A DNA stretch of 64,000 nt from Cercis canadensis (taxonomy: Eukaryota; Streptophyta; Magnoliopsida; Fabales; Fabaceae): assembly GCA_003255065.1 (NCBI GenBank), contig QAOA01003799.1, positions 594,797 to 658,796 of the forward strand, written 5' to 3'. Made by a program: the position numbers and the translations under genes. The notes below the pieces were generated by a model. It did not search any database. It saw only the letters and a list, made by a program, of their open reading frames with translations, and was not told where the DNA came from. Below are positions 12,593 through 24,415 of the stretch, one piece after another (position 1 is the stretch's first letter; each line of letters starts with the position of its first letter).

Positions 12593-15003
12593 CTAATATC
12601 GCTTCCAATTGTCCGACCTGCTATTCCGGAATGCGCAGCACCCAATGGAGTACACAATAACGAGGATCACCAGGAATATAATGTTAATAACAGCCGTTTT
12701 CTTCCAATTAGTCTTAATGTTTTGCAGTAACCCAGCCTTGCAAGATTGGCAATTGAAGCATAGAACAGACTGATCATTACTCCATGCATCACAGTCAGGA
12801 TTGGCATAAGCTACACCTGTCTTGTTCCACACAGTTGGGCTCTGATAGGCGAAACCACAGTCATTTGATGGCTTACAACACCCAGACTACACAACACAAC
12901 CAACAAGTTTATGTCAGAATAAACCTAAGACTTGATTGTGTAACTTCAAGAATTAAGACAGCAAATCAACAAATATCATTAACAAATGTAGGAGCTCTGT
13001 TGGGATCACAAATAAATTCTAGGCACTAACTAAAGTACTAGAATACCAGCATAAAAGATTAAATGTCTACTACACCTAAGCATTATTCAAGTTGCCCAGG
13101 AACCATGCAGAATACAACAACAATTAGTACTTCTGCATAACATGTAGAGTAATTTACACATGCGTAAGATATCAACCAAAATAATCAAGGTTCTAACCCT
13201 TCCTTTTTCAATCAATGTATTTGCAGTCACAAAAAGAAGCTCCATTTAGCTTGTACAATATTTGTTCAAAGTACATAATAGTATGTTGGGAGAAAGGGAG
13301 GAGAGAGGGGAGATTGTCAAGTCTACCATATAAGAACAAACATTCTAGAAACCAGGCAATTGCCTACTTTTTGCAATAAGGAAGGAATGCATGCAAGGAG
13401 CTGACATAAATCAACTCCAAAGGGACTGTTTACATAATATTGGCTTTAAAATCCTGATGAATGGCTATAAGCCATGATACTGATTTGATATGCCACGCCT
13501 CAAAGCACAATGCATAGATATTAGCTTTGAAGAGGAAAAGAAAATCTAAAACTGCAGTGTTACTGGCACTTTTTAATCAAATACATCAGAAATTAGCCCT
13601 GCATATCATCCAATTTAGAGAGTTTAACAAAATTGATAACAACCAATAAATGAAAACAAAAGATTGAAGCTAACCACGTCCTAATGCAACAGGGAGCCAA
13701 TATTTTTATTTGGCAAACCAAATACAAATCATACGTGATAATGTTCAAGTTTCCTAAAAAGCAATCAACTTTTTTTCCCAGTGATACTAGCATCCACAAA
13801 TTCATAAGGAATTGACCAAAAACTCAGTCAGGCAAAAAAATGCATTCGAGATTAGCATGATAAAATTAGAACACAGCCCTTTCAGAATAAAGCCAACCAA
13901 CAGTTAGAAGACCACTTCCTTTCGAAAAGAAACCTCGACTACATAGTAAAAGATATAAAATACTACTCCAGTACTCCACATGCTCACAAATTTGATCTGA
14001 AACCTAAATATCTTGAAACTCAAGTTCAGAGGATTGAGAAGACTGGGGAAAAGGAATCGAGAGCCGGCGAGTGAAGATAATTTTATCTTTAGAATAGTTT
14101 TTGGAGTCAAACCGAAGTTCAGACCCAAAATAAAAAAGAAAAAGTCGCGTTCGAAAGAAAGTTAGAAGTCTACTAAAGTAAAATTGTAAACAAACTATCC
14201 GTGGAACCAAGACTCAAAAGTAAACTTTTAAGTCTCTTAAAAATATCCGCTTTATTATCTAAATCAGATTAAAGGAGAAGAATCCATGAATAATACGGTA
14301 TTCAAAATCAGATCTACTCTACAATGAACACATGCAAAGACACAAATTTGGGAGACCCCCATTTTGAAATCAATCGAAATTTCAGAGATTAAGAGACTTG
14401 AATCCGAAATAAACACATGCAATCTCAAAATTAGATAATAACCCAGATCAAAACCAAGAAAATCAGCCAATTTTCAAAAATGAAAGTCCATGATACCTGT
14501 AGCGCTGATAAGTTCTCAGTATAAAACTTCTCGACAGTGTCGCCGAGATAGGTGCTGTTGAAATCGGAGCAGACTTTGCTAGTATAAAGACAACTCTTAA
14601 TCTTGTTCCAGTTCTTTGTGTTGTTCACTCTCTTCTGCAGCCAATTAGAATAATCACCAAGTCTATACTCCTTGTACCCTTTACCCGATAAAGATTCTCC
14701 AGCCCCTTTGTTGGTAACCACGAAGGCGAAGATTGTGAAGGCAAAGACGAGAAGGATGAGCAAAAACATGACCACAAGGTAAATCCAGAGGAGCCAGGAG
14801 ACACGGCAGCAAGCGCCGATTAGGCCTGCAAGCGAGACCAACAGAAGGAACACACCAAGCGCAATGACCGGCTTCTCCAGCCATCTTTCACAGTCGGTGT
14901 TGGCTTGTCTGCTAAGCCAAACACCGGCGACGAGAATGGGAATTGAGAGAAGGAGGGTCAGGAAATTGAGAAGTCCAATCAAGTTGTTACTAAAACGAAC
15001 CAT
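12593..15003 (-). CDS. TETRASPANIN8-like protein
   Basis: Two exons on the minus strand: 15003-14497 (169 codons, ending ...LSALQ) and 12886-12593 (97 codons plus stop), separated by a 1.6 kb intron, give a 266-residue protein. It opens [15 protein letters not shown] and has three closely spaced transmembrane segments (about residues 8-30, 45-66 and 72-96), a large extracellular loop, and a fourth segment ([21 protein letters not shown]). The loop carries the plant tetraspanin hallmark GCCKPS right after the intron, and further paired cysteines ([12 protein letters not shown]). Tetraspanins organise membrane microdomains; TET8 of Arabidopsis marks extracellular vesicles. The tail after CCAF is short (ending SDNWKRY), lacking the longer tail of Arabidopsis TET8. 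An in-frame upstream ATG at 15087 adds 28 residues but destroys the conserved N-terminus, so 15003 is preferred. The gene symbol is by resemblance to the TET7/8/9 group. Confidence 0.93.
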
Positions 15004-15130
15004 CTTTGCACAAACCCACCAAGAGAAAATACCCAGAAACACAAAAGCAAGCGAGCGAGAGAAGAGAGGATTCAACGAAGAAGACAATGATACAGAGGAA
15101 TATGTGAATCTCAGATATCGGTGACGTTTG

Positions 15131-15138
15131 TATTTATA
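15131..15138 (-). promoter_or_regulatory. Probable TATA box of tetraspanin gene
   Basis: Read on the minus strand this is TATAAATA, 128 bases before the start codon at 15003; the implied 5' leader is about 100 bases. Motif and spacing only. Confidence 0.5.
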
Positions 15139-15139
15139 T

Positions 15140-17632
15140 TGCAGTTCTGAGAGGAGAGGGATAGAAACAGAGGAGGCAGAGGACGTTGCTAAAGGTAGAA
15201 AATCCCCAAATATTTTTACTTCACGCGCTATTGGCAGTTAGGCGTAACAAATTTAACACGTTTCCGATCTTCTGATTTTGTGGTCTTTCTTAACAGCTAA
15301 CACTGTCATTGCTAAGATTAGAGTTTAGATAAACTACTGACTTTTTAACCGGCGTAGTTGACCACGTAATCTGGGTTAATCTCACTCAAATCCTTTCCTG
15401 GGTTTACAGGGAAAAAAGTTAATCATGATTGAAAATAAAATGAAAATCTTTGATTGCAAATCAGAATTTATTATACGCAAAAAACTCCCCATGGCTTATG
15501 CTCGAAGTTAAAAAATATAATTTTTGGAGTTTATTATTGTGGGTATTACAACTTGGTATTAAAATTTTGATAGTGCTAAAAAAATATGCTTTATTAATTA
15601 CGTGTATGTTATATTACGAGAAATTATTACATAATATTTTTTATCTATTTATTATATTTAAATATAAATAAAATAATTATGTGTTTAATATTTTTTTCAA
15701 CTTCTTCAACCTAAGAGGAAAAAATTCTAATTTTTTAAGTATAATTATTAAAATCTGAAAATTAACTTAGGTTCATAGCACTTATATAACATGAATTGAA
15801 TTTTTTTTTTACACACAAAAAAAAATGCAACAAATTTTTTTAAATGAAATAAGATAATTTTGTTTCGGTCTAGAAGTGCACAGAAGGGCCAATTTACCTA
15901 AAAAGAGAAAAAAAAAAAAAAGTATGTTGATATTAAAAAGTAACACTTTTTGGAAGTTATATAGACAAATTAAAAGTAGGAATAGACCACCAACTGCAAC
16001 AAGCTCCAAAAGGCAGCTAACTTTTATATCAAAAAACAAAAACAAAAAAAAAGGCACCTAACTTTATAGTTTTATAGTATGGGAATTATCTCGAAATAAT
16101 CCTCCATCAGGTTACTGTAACTCTAACACCAAACATACCGCAATTGGTCAAATTCCATAAAGTGGACACTTCAGTTAGTCATTATTTATGGATTGACGAG
16201 TAAGTTAAAATTGTCACGGATGAGGCTGCCACGACATCTCTATTCTAATACTAGTCGTCAAACATTAAATTATTATATAATTACACGTATATTTCCACTT
16301 TGAGTTGATTTTGTAAGTCTCCTAAAAAAATAAAAATAAAGAAACGCGTTAAGCTTAAATGAAACGTTTGCACTTATATGTTTATCTTTGCATAATATTT
16401 ACACGTATATTTGCAATTTCCAGTTATGGAGCTGACGGAAATTTCATTTAGGAAACAAAAAAATATTTTCAAGGAATTGTATAAGCATATTGGATTTGGA
16501 TGAAGTCTCCTAAAAATATATTCATAAATTTCTTTAGTTTTAACAATTATCCTAAAAATATATTCATACGATATGCATATTTTCTTTTAACATGTCAATC
16601 AGAAATATACTGGACTTGTATATATGGGTATTAACTACTAGAAATTCAAATTATAACTTAAATTGCACGTTCTGATTTCCTTGAATTAAGCATTTACTTC
16701 CTATTTTAGCCCTAAAATTTTCTTGCAGATTAAGTGATNACTTGAAAAACTTTTTTTTTTTTTAACATTAGTATTGATATTAATACTAGTATTTTTTTTA
16801 TTTTATTTTATTGCTAAAAGGCACTTCAATTGTTTTTAACACCTATGCATTCCGCCAACTTCTTTTTTCTTCAAGTTGTTTTTTAACGTAAGCTGCCAAT
16901 AAGAAAAGTAGAAAAGCAGTATCCTCAAGGGTCCACGTTTAATACAAGATTTTAATTTTATAATTTTATTAGCTTGGAAGCCCATCTCTATTGACGGATC
17001 ATATAGTCCGTCCCACGAATAATGCTGCGCTGGGACTGGGAGAGATGCACGTGGAGTCGCAGTGCCAAGGAATCGAATGCCTCTTTTGACCTTAAACTTT
17101 CTTTGCTATCCTCTTTTCTATTGTCTTATTTATGTGCTAATATTCAATGACGAAGTCATTCCTCATTACTGCACTCTCATTCCTATTTCCTAGTATTAGT
17201 ATACGTGTCCGCATGTGGTAATGAGGATGGGATGAAGTAAGGGAATTAAAAATTCAAAACGTTCTTATGTTCGATAAGGGAAAAGGGATAAACATTAAAA
17301 GAGTATTATTCACACTCTTTTTTTAATAATAATAATAATATATAAATATTATTTTTTAATTATACTTAATATTTTTTAAAAATGAGAGATTGGTAAAAAA
17401 AATCTAAAATATTTCTCTATCTATTAGTCTTCTAAATAATTTTTTTAATTTATTTTTATAACTAAACATGTTCAAAACAAAATAAATTTTACTCTTTTAA
17501 ATTTTATTCCTTTACTCCCTATCAATCATACCCAAAAGTAAACCTATAATTTGTCTCAGCAGCAAATACGTATGGGTCAAAATTAATATAGTGTTAAATG
17601 CAAAAGAAAGGAATGTTCAGCCAAAAAGGGAG
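15140..17632. other. AT-rich spacer upstream of tetraspanin
   Basis: No supported gene. A single N sits at 16739 with no duplicated sequence beside it. The phrase tcctaaaaatatattcata occurs twice (about 16506 and 16549). Long A/T tracts throughout. Confidence 0.55.
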
Positions 17633-17642
17633 TTGGGTGGGG

Positions 17643-18312
17643 GGCTCTTTGACTTAGTTATTATAGTTTCATAATTTAATTACACAACTAGGATAGTTTG
17701 AAACATATTTATTCTAATATTATAATTTTTAAAAATAATTTAAAAAAAAATTTATATTACGAGCTTCACAAGACACGCCGTGGGCCTAACGACGTGTCCC
17801 AACAGAACACGCCCTGGGCCACGCGTCGCGTCCAGTTACCAAAATGGAAATCATATTTGAAAACTTGTCTGCTTACCATTTGGCTAACTCCATTTCCTGC
17901 ATATTGGAGCCTTTTTTTTTTTTTTTTTAGAAAAGAAAGGTTGAAAACACCCAATAGTTGTTTTCCTTGTCTTCAAGAAAATGCGGTGGCAAATTTGAAA
18001 ATTTTACCATATTTTCTGTTTTGTACCATTTTATCCATGTTTGTCAATTTTTCTCTTCCTTCTATGTTTCCTTTTTTCTCAATTCTCCTGCTCTATTTGT
18101 CGAATCTATCATTTCTACTCAAGGAAGGAGAAGAGATTGGACGTGCCGAGCATGCTACGACGTGTCCAATAGGGTCTACATCCTCCAATTTTGTTTTTTA
18201 TTTTTTTTTATTTTTAAATTTTTTAAAATTACATTATTCAGGTAAATATATTTCAAATTATCTTAATTGTATAATTAAATGTTAAAACTTACAATAACTA
18301 GGTCAAAGAGCC
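17643..18312. mobile_element. Non-autonomous TIR element, 0.67 kb
   Basis: The left end (from GGCTCTTTGACTTAGTTATT) and the reverse complement of the right end (GGCTCTTTGACCTAGTTATT) match over about 100 bases with scattered differences, forming long terminal inverted repeats. The 8-mer TTGGGTGG occurs immediately outside on both sides (17633-17640 and 18313-18320; two extra G on the left), a likely target-site duplication. Inside are GC-rich words of the form ACACGCCGTGGG...CGACGTGTCC (about 17774-17830 and 18140-18170), but no transposase. Duplication size fits hAT (8 bp) and is near Mutator-like (9 bp); the superfamily is not settled. Related sequence appears at 33540-34010 and around 49150-49400. 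Confidence 0.75.
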
Positions 18313-18320
18313 TTGGGTGG

Positions 18321-18929
18321 CGTCCTAATTTTAATGAAAAAGTGATGGGTGGTTGTTGACTTCTTAGTGGGCATGGCGACCAACGACAAATGACTTTGCC
18401 TTCATAGATTAAAAGCACACAAATAGTTGTGAGTGCCATGGTATTCGTATGCGCATATTGCCAACAAATACAAAACCAATCCCACCTAGATTGCCAATAG
18501 AGGCCAGCTTAAGCCAATATAATCATTGGAGATCAACCTAGTCTGAGTGCTGGGTTAGACAGCTTTGCAACCTTTTAACCATCTGCTCATAGCATAATCA
18601 CGAAATTATACTAATGCTTAGTCCCAGTACCGTCTAAAGATAAGAAGCTCATATTTCTGACAAACTATTAAAATAAAGGAGAACAAAGAAGCTAATATTT
18701 CCATTAGTCAGAACCACCACAACAACTTAAAAGCAAAGTGATTTCAACAATTTTGTCAACTTGCAAACAATAAATATCCAAAAACTGTCTTATTGATCCA
18801 CCTTGACTTGATGAATATTGAAAATCATTAGAATGTATTGAAGAAAAAATAAACCAACAGAACCAAGAGAATGTTCAAGATTTCCCATGCCTCAGGCCTC
18901 AAAAGGGCATTAAAGGCAATATTATGACT
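18321..18929. other. Spacer downstream of COX6b gene
   Basis: AT-rich, no recognisable coding frame; the part nearest 18930 should be the 3' UTR of the minus-strand COX6b gene. Confidence 0.5.
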
Positions 18930-21374
18930 TCAAAGTGGTCCAGGAAAAGTCCCATTTTCCCTCTGCTCATTCCACCTTTCAACCTGTAACAATTCAGCCC
19001 AAATAGAAATTTTCAAATATATGGTGGAGTTTGATATATGAGCAATTCTATGAAGATCTAGAGATGATGCAAACAATGAACCCAGACAAACAATTTCAAG
19101 AATACACGTGTTCAAGCAACTGCACTTTTCTAACAAACATGGGAGCGAACTCGTACATACACAAACAAACATTGAGCATCTTCATTTCAAAGGACTGATA
19201 TATGAGTATATTGGGCAGATATCAAAGAAATTACTCAAACAAAGTTAGTAGTTCAGAATTACATTACTGGCGTCTTGCCAGTGCTAGGCATTAAGATCAG
19301 TTTCAAACAGCCATGTTCTTGAAACAAGTTAGCAACTTGCTTCAAGATAATGATCTGGGGAAAGATAAAATTAATACTATGATTAGTCAACACTGATATG
19401 GGTCTATTTGTTGCTAATAATGTGTCTACCATGCCAAGTCCCAAAGGACTAGAGGCAAGGACATGGTAATAATCCTTATATCTAGATACTTCTATCAAAA
19501 TCTACATTGGACATTATTATGTGCTTGACCAATTCCTTGATAAGGAAAAGGTAAAATCCAAAAGCTATGAAACCTAAAATCTACATGTAGGTACAGATAA
19601 AATGCTTAGATCCTATAAACCTCTGCACCTTTTGGACTTTTGAAGTATGGATGCAGCTGCATGGCTCAAGCTATAGACAGAATTATAAGGGAACGCCAGA
19701 CAATAAATGTAGAGAAAAATATGATTTCCTTCACTCTTTTGCTTTTAGAAACGTTCTTCTAGATAACTAGCTTATTATTAAAAGTAAAAACCACATCATC
19801 AGATAAAAATGATTAATAGCAGTCATCATATTTGACCACGTACATATTTGTTCAGGAAGCTTTAAGCTGATCTCCATGTATATAAAATATAATACTAGTA
19901 TCCTTTCAGGGAAAATGCTTACCATCTTGGATTCCCCTTTTGAGAAGTCTACCAGATCATATACTTTTCTTATTTATTATAGGAAACAATTAATCTTACA
20001 CAGCCTTAATATAGAAAACTTCAAAGTGAGGTAGCAGTGTAAAACTGACATAATATATCAACAAATAAACCATTGATTCCATTTAAAAGCCTCAATGTAA
20101 ACTAGCTTGTGACTGCATGAATACAGAATTACATTGTTAAGTGGCACACTGACACTGTAGATAAGCATAGTGAAATTCACATGTAATACAAATAGAGAAT
20201 ACATATGGGTAATTGGGAGTTCATTTATTTCAATGACAATACAAGACTGTTCTAAATGCCTAATGGTTTAAGAAATTGATGATCTTAAGGACTCAATCTC
20301 ATCAATTGTTGACCATAAAAAATCGCAGCAATTTTAGCTCTATTAGCAAGGTTCACATTTGAGTAAATTTCCAGCAACATCAAGTGAACCAATAAGCTAA
20401 AGACTACTTACCCATTCACCAGGGCAAAGGGAACGATAATATTTACCAAATCTCTCACATTCACTTGACTCTTCACCCTTTACTGCCAAGCACCTGCAAT
20501 TAAAATTTTTCATTCAAGAAAAGAATCAAAGAAACGTGTTTTACTGAACCAGAAACCATTTTCATGAAATCTACCGATGAAACTCAATGTAGCGGGTGAA
20601 ACAGTGTCTGGTTTGATTAGTTGTGGGAAAACGAAAATCAGCAGGTGCTGTTTTGAGCTCAACCTAATACGGAGACAGATAAGTCATATAAGTAATAAAA
20701 TAATGAACAAATCAGAAAGATGCTGGAAAAAATATCTTGTGTTAGGCTCTCCAGTTTTATATACAACAAAGATAAGCATGCCTCACATATATTCTCCATA
20801 TCCTTGTAAACTCAAGAATTAAATGAATAATTGAAGATACTAAAAGCTCAATGAACCCTTCTCCCAACTGACAATAATTTGTATGAATGTCTATAAAGGC
20901 ACCTAGAATCTTATTACATGGGGATCAATGATGCCATAGGCAGTGAAACTAATATGAAACGGTACCCAAAATGTCTGGAAAATGCTTCAAAAGATATTTG
21001 CATATTTTCATTTCCTTCAATTTGTTTTTCCTCTTCCCTATGGTTACATTGTATCTTACGTATTTACACAAATAACTTGCATCTTCAAAAAGTTTCCACC
21101 AGAACTTAAAAATTCGAGAAATCAGAAAACAACATAAATTCAGTAATAAATAAATTACAAAAAACTAAAATAACAACGTCAGCGAAACAAATCTCAATCA
21201 TGAACCTAAAAAATAAGAGAATGATAAGGGAATCATGAAAATCTTATACGAAACTGGAACTTTGATGCCGGTGCACATGAATTCCTAAATATTGCTTATA
21301 ATTCAGTAATTTGATGCGGTGCACAAAGGATCTATAAGGATGAGAGAGAGAGAATGGAGATTTACCTCCGCCAT
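18930..21374 (-). CDS. Cytochrome c oxidase subunit 6b
   Basis: Four minus-strand exons, 21374-21366 (nine bases, Met-Ala-Glu), 20663-20575, 20493-20412 and 18983-18930, encode 77 residues. The protein is a soluble intermembrane-space subunit of mitochondrial complex IV that helps the dimer form. Family marks are the stretch FRFPTTNQTRHCFTRYIEFH, then the twin cysteine motif: CX9C in HCFTRYIEFHRC and CX10C in CERFGKYYRSLC, which form a disulfide-linked helical hairpin. The C-terminus WNEQRENGTFPGPL is typical. The product is the short plant form (like Arabidopsis COX6b-2/-3) without the long acidic N-terminal extension of COX6b-1. The coding part of exon 1 is only nine bases, so automatic gene callers may miss the start; the ATG, donor (GAG|GTAAAT) and reading frame all agree. 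No presequence is expected for this import route (Mia40-type). Confidence 0.95.
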
Positions 21375-21652
21375 GAGTGAGAACCGATCAAGAAAGAACA
21401 CTACAAAAAATGACCGAGAAGCTGGAAACACTTATTAAACCATCGGCCAATTGGTGGGCCTTGTATGCCGTTCAGGAAACGAGGGGCAACACTGAAAGAG
21501 TCCGAATAAAAGCCCGGTTTAGGAACAAAAAAAAATGCCATTAGATTCCTAATGTGGGCTAGCTTGGCCTATTACATTCATAACTGGGCCACTAGCATGG
21601 CCCGATATATGAACAAAAAGGGCCATATGTCATCACTTAACTAAAATATAAT
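21375..21652. other. COX6b promoter region up to the MULE insertion
   Basis: Upstream flank of the minus-strand COX6b gene. The sequence TATAATATA at 21653-21661 that follows is one half of the target duplication of the Mutator-like element. No gene seen. Confidence 0.5.
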
Positions 21653-21661
21653 TATAATATA

Positions 21662-21895
21662 GAGCAAAACCCATGTTTGGTCCTCGAAAGATAGGTTCGG
21701 TGACAGTTTAGTCCTCCAAAGATTTTCACCGATACTTTAGTCCTTGGAAGATTGTTCCGTCGGCTATTTTCGTCCTCCGCTTATGTCCGTTAATTAGACT
21801 TAACAGAAAAAGTTATGTGGCACGTTAAGTGCTAATATGACATCTTAAAAAAAAATTAAAAAAATTTCTCTCTCTCATCTCTCTCTTTCTCTGCC
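21662..21895 (+). repeat. Left terminal inverted repeat of MULE
   Basis: Runs from GAGCAAAACC through a conserved stretch (tttggtcctcgaaagatag and gtcctccaaagattttcacc) into a CT-rich tract. It pairs with the reverse complement of about 23225-23462 with only scattered mismatches by eye. Confidence 0.8.
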
Positions 21896-22257
21896 AATCT
21901 CTTTCTTTCTCTACCATCTCTCTCTCTCTCTTAATTTGGGCTGTGCTTAAGTTAATTTGGTGTTTTGACTTGGAAACAATAGAAATATGTGATGCAAACA
22001 TTAATTTACGCTTGATGAAAGATATAAAAGCTTGCTTCTCAAGAATGTTTCTCATCTTGTTGAGACATCTCTCTCTGGTTACTATCCTGGGGGCATAACT
22101 TCTCTATTTCATGATGTCTCTCCCACCTGAAGTCACTTGAACTATTAAACTGCAAGTTTCTTAAAAAAATTTCTCTCTCATCTCTCATCTTTCTCTTTTT
22201 CTCTCTCTGCCATCTCTCTCTCTTAATTTGGGCTGGCTGAATCTCCCTCTCTCTTCC

Positions 22258-22702
22258 CCTCCTCTCTCATTTCTCTCTCTTTCTCTTCCCCTCTTCTCTT
22301 ATTTCTCTCTCTCTCTCTCTCTCTTCCCCGTCTCTCTCTTCCTCTTGAAACAGCTTCGCCTGAGTTGGAGGCGATTCGGGAGCTGGAAGGAACGTGACCA
22401 CCCATTGGTGGTCTCATACATATTAGAATTGGTAGCAGTGCCAAACAAGCATGTTGTCTAGTGTTGGGAGGGCTTTTGGACNCCTCCTATCTCATTTCTC
22501 TCTCTTTCTCTTCCCCTCTTCTCTTATTTCTCTCTCTCTCTCTCTTCCCCGTCTCTCTCTTCCTCTTGAAACAGCTTCGCCTGAGTTGGAGGCGATTCGG
22601 GAGCTGGAAGGAACGTGACCACCCATTGGTGGTCTCATACATATTAGAATTGGTAGCAGTGCCAAACAAGCATGTTGTCTAGTGTTGGGAGGGCTTTTGG
22701 AC
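22258..22702. repeat. Direct duplication meeting at an N (22482)
   Basis: Copy 1 (22258-22481) and copy 2 (22483-22702) are nearly identical, differing mainly in CT-run length, and abut a single N. Both carry the stretch cgattcgggagctggaagga. The flush junction at an ambiguous base suggests two overlapping contig ends or haplotypes placed side by side rather than a real tandem duplication. Confidence 0.75.
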
Positions 22703-22793
22703 TTAGACGTTGCTCTGTGCCTTTGCACCACCATTAGGCTTAAGCTTCTGAACACCAATCTTGTGCTACCACTTGCTCTGCAGGTCCTTGAGG
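22619..22793 (+). pseudogene. Captured hybrid proline-rich protein (HyPRP) fragment
   Basis: In one plus-strand frame this encodes GGLIHIRIGSSAKQACC, then LDLDVALCLCTTIRLKLLN and LPLALQVL. These are the middle and end of the eight-cysteine (lipid-transfer-like) domain found in plant hybrid proline-rich proteins, including the CC pair and the CLC motif. The signal peptide, proline-rich part, first cysteines and final cysteines are missing, and a stop precedes the fragment, so it is a truncated piece. It sits inside the Mutator-like element; the duplicated copy to its left (ending 22481) holds the first part of the same fragment. Confidence 0.75.
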
Positions 22794-23224
22794 AAAAAAA
22801 ATTCACCATTGCACAAGGTTTACTTGCCATGCCTGCTCACATGCCTCTGTAGTCCATAACCATGGCAAGGCAATGCCTGAATAACCACATGCCTTCATAG
22901 TCCATAACCATGGCTGAGTCATGCAACTCGGACTCGGACTCAAGGTACACATATCGGAAGTAATCAGTAATCACAGATATCATCATTTCAGCTAAGCATG
23001 AGGTTAGTGACTTGATTTTCTACAAAACTACGGTGGATGGTCTCAAAGAACAGGTATTGGAACTAGTGGATGCTAGAGAGAGAGTGCAAGTTCTTGTTGA
23101 AAAGGGTAAGCGAAATGGAGAAGAAACATTGTTCATCTCTCAGAGAAACTCAATGAAAGAGAGATGGCAGAGAGAGAAAGAGATTGGCGGAGAGAGAGAT
23201 TGGGGAAGAGAAAGATGAGAGTGA

Positions 23225-23462
23225 GAGAGAGAGACAGAGAGAGAGAGATGAGAGAGAAATTTTTTTAATTTTTTTTTAAGGTGTCATGTCAACACTTAAC
23301 GTGCGACGTGGCTTTCTATGTTAAGTCCAATTAACGGACATAAGCGGAAGACAAAAATGACCGATGGAACAATCTTTCAAAGACTAAAGTGTCGGTGAAA
23401 ATCTTTGGAGGACTAAACTGTCACCGAACCTATCTTTCGAGGACCAAATAGAGGTTTTACTC
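23225..23462 (-). repeat. Right terminal inverted repeat of MULE
   Basis: Reverse complement of the left end: GA-rich tract, then the conserved inner part and the terminal ...GGTTTTACTC, followed at once by the second TATAATATA. Confidence 0.8.
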
Positions 23463-23520
23463 TATAATATAAGTACTTATTTAAGTAGTTCCTTTAGACA
23501 ATTTTGTTCTAATTTTATAT

Positions 23521-23918
23521 GGGTGTTTGCTAAGCTACATCGGGGTGTAGCGCTACCCACTCTTCTCATTGGGGGTTTATGGTAGTATTTACCTAGTAAT
23601 TTTGATGTCCTTGTGAAAATTTTAAAAAATTGAGTCATTAAGTATATAACAGATCTTTATAATGCAAGAACAACATAATATAAGAAAACATGCAAAATTT
23701 TATTTTTTTAGCAAAAGTTAAATTTTTTGTTTGACACATTTTTTTATATTGTATTGTTATTATATTTTATAAAAAATTATGTACTCTAACATATATTTAG
23801 TAATTCAATTTTTTAAAATTTTTACAATAACATCAAATTCAACCTCAGAATTGCACCAAAATCCCCCAATAAATGGGGGTGGGTAAGGCCTCTAAGAAAG
23901 AATAGCTTAGCAATCACC
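23521..23918. mobile_element. MITE, about 0.4 kb
   Basis: The left end (GGGTGTTTGCTAAGCTAC) and the reverse complement of the right end (GGTGATTGCTAAGCTATTC) are inverted repeats, and similarity continues inward (for example gtgaaaattttaaaaaattga on the left against its inverted counterpart at 23800-23830). Flanks are TTTTATAT (23513-23520) and TTTTATGT (23919-23926), an 8-bp duplication with one change, which suggests a hAT-type origin. No coding capacity. It lies 50 bases right of the Mutator-like element. Confidence 0.7.
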
Positions 23919-23926
23919 TTTTATGT

Positions 23927-24415
23927 GGCTTATAGTTTACAGTTTACACCACATATATAATCTTTTCTCATTGACCATCAATTCATGGAGCTTTTGATGA
24001 AACCTTTATGTCTCTCCGGAGCTTTTTAAATTAAAATTTCCAACTTAAAACTCGATTAAACAATTTTTATTATCGCACCATTTTGCCATCTCACAGGGAT
24101 CAATCACAACATCATGCAGACAGTACCATCATGTTGAACAGAAAATTACCGCTGGCATGTGGCTCATAATTTAAACTCGCTGTAAATAATTCTTCGTACC
24201 ACAACTATATAGGTTTAAGAGATAAAGATCTATAGTATACCTTCCAAATCCACAAGTTCATTTTCCAATTTGCAGACTTAATTTTAACAATTTACAAAAT
24301 TTCATCACATTGTACGGTAGAGTTACATGGAAATATAATAGAATCGTCAAGTCTTTCATGTTGTATACCACTAAAACTAAAGTCAAGAGCCGCATCTGAG
24401 TGCAGCTCATCAAAT
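23927..24415. other. Spacer / 3' flank of FLX-like gene
   Basis: AT-rich, no gene recognised; the right part is the probable 3' UTR of the minus-strand FLX-like gene. Confidence 0.5.

Larger units (their letters stand above)
21662..23462. mobile_element. Mutator-like element carrying gene fragments (Pack-MULE type)
   Basis: The ends are long inverted repeats: from GAGCAAAACC at 21662 the sequence is matched by the reverse complement of the right end, starting GAGTAAAACC at 23462, over more than 200 bases. The identical 9-mer TATAATATA flanks both ends (21653-21661 and 23463-23471), the duplication size typical of Mutator-like elements. CT/GA-rich tracts follow each terminal repeat. No MURA-like transposase was recognised, so it is non-autonomous. 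The interior holds a piece of a hybrid proline-rich protein gene (22619-22793) and another open stretch of unknown origin (about 23003-23115). Part of the interior is duplicated around the N at 22482, probably an assembly artefact. Gene capture is inferred from the HyPRP resemblance. Confidence 0.8.

Noticed and set aside
17698..18285. Open frame of 195 codons
   Set aside because: Lies wholly inside the TIR element at 17643-18312 and is F/L/S-rich from T-rich sequence; no transposase motif.
22223..22830. Arg/Glu-rich open frames on the minus strand
   Set aside because: Produced by CT/GA simple repeats inside the Mutator-like element.
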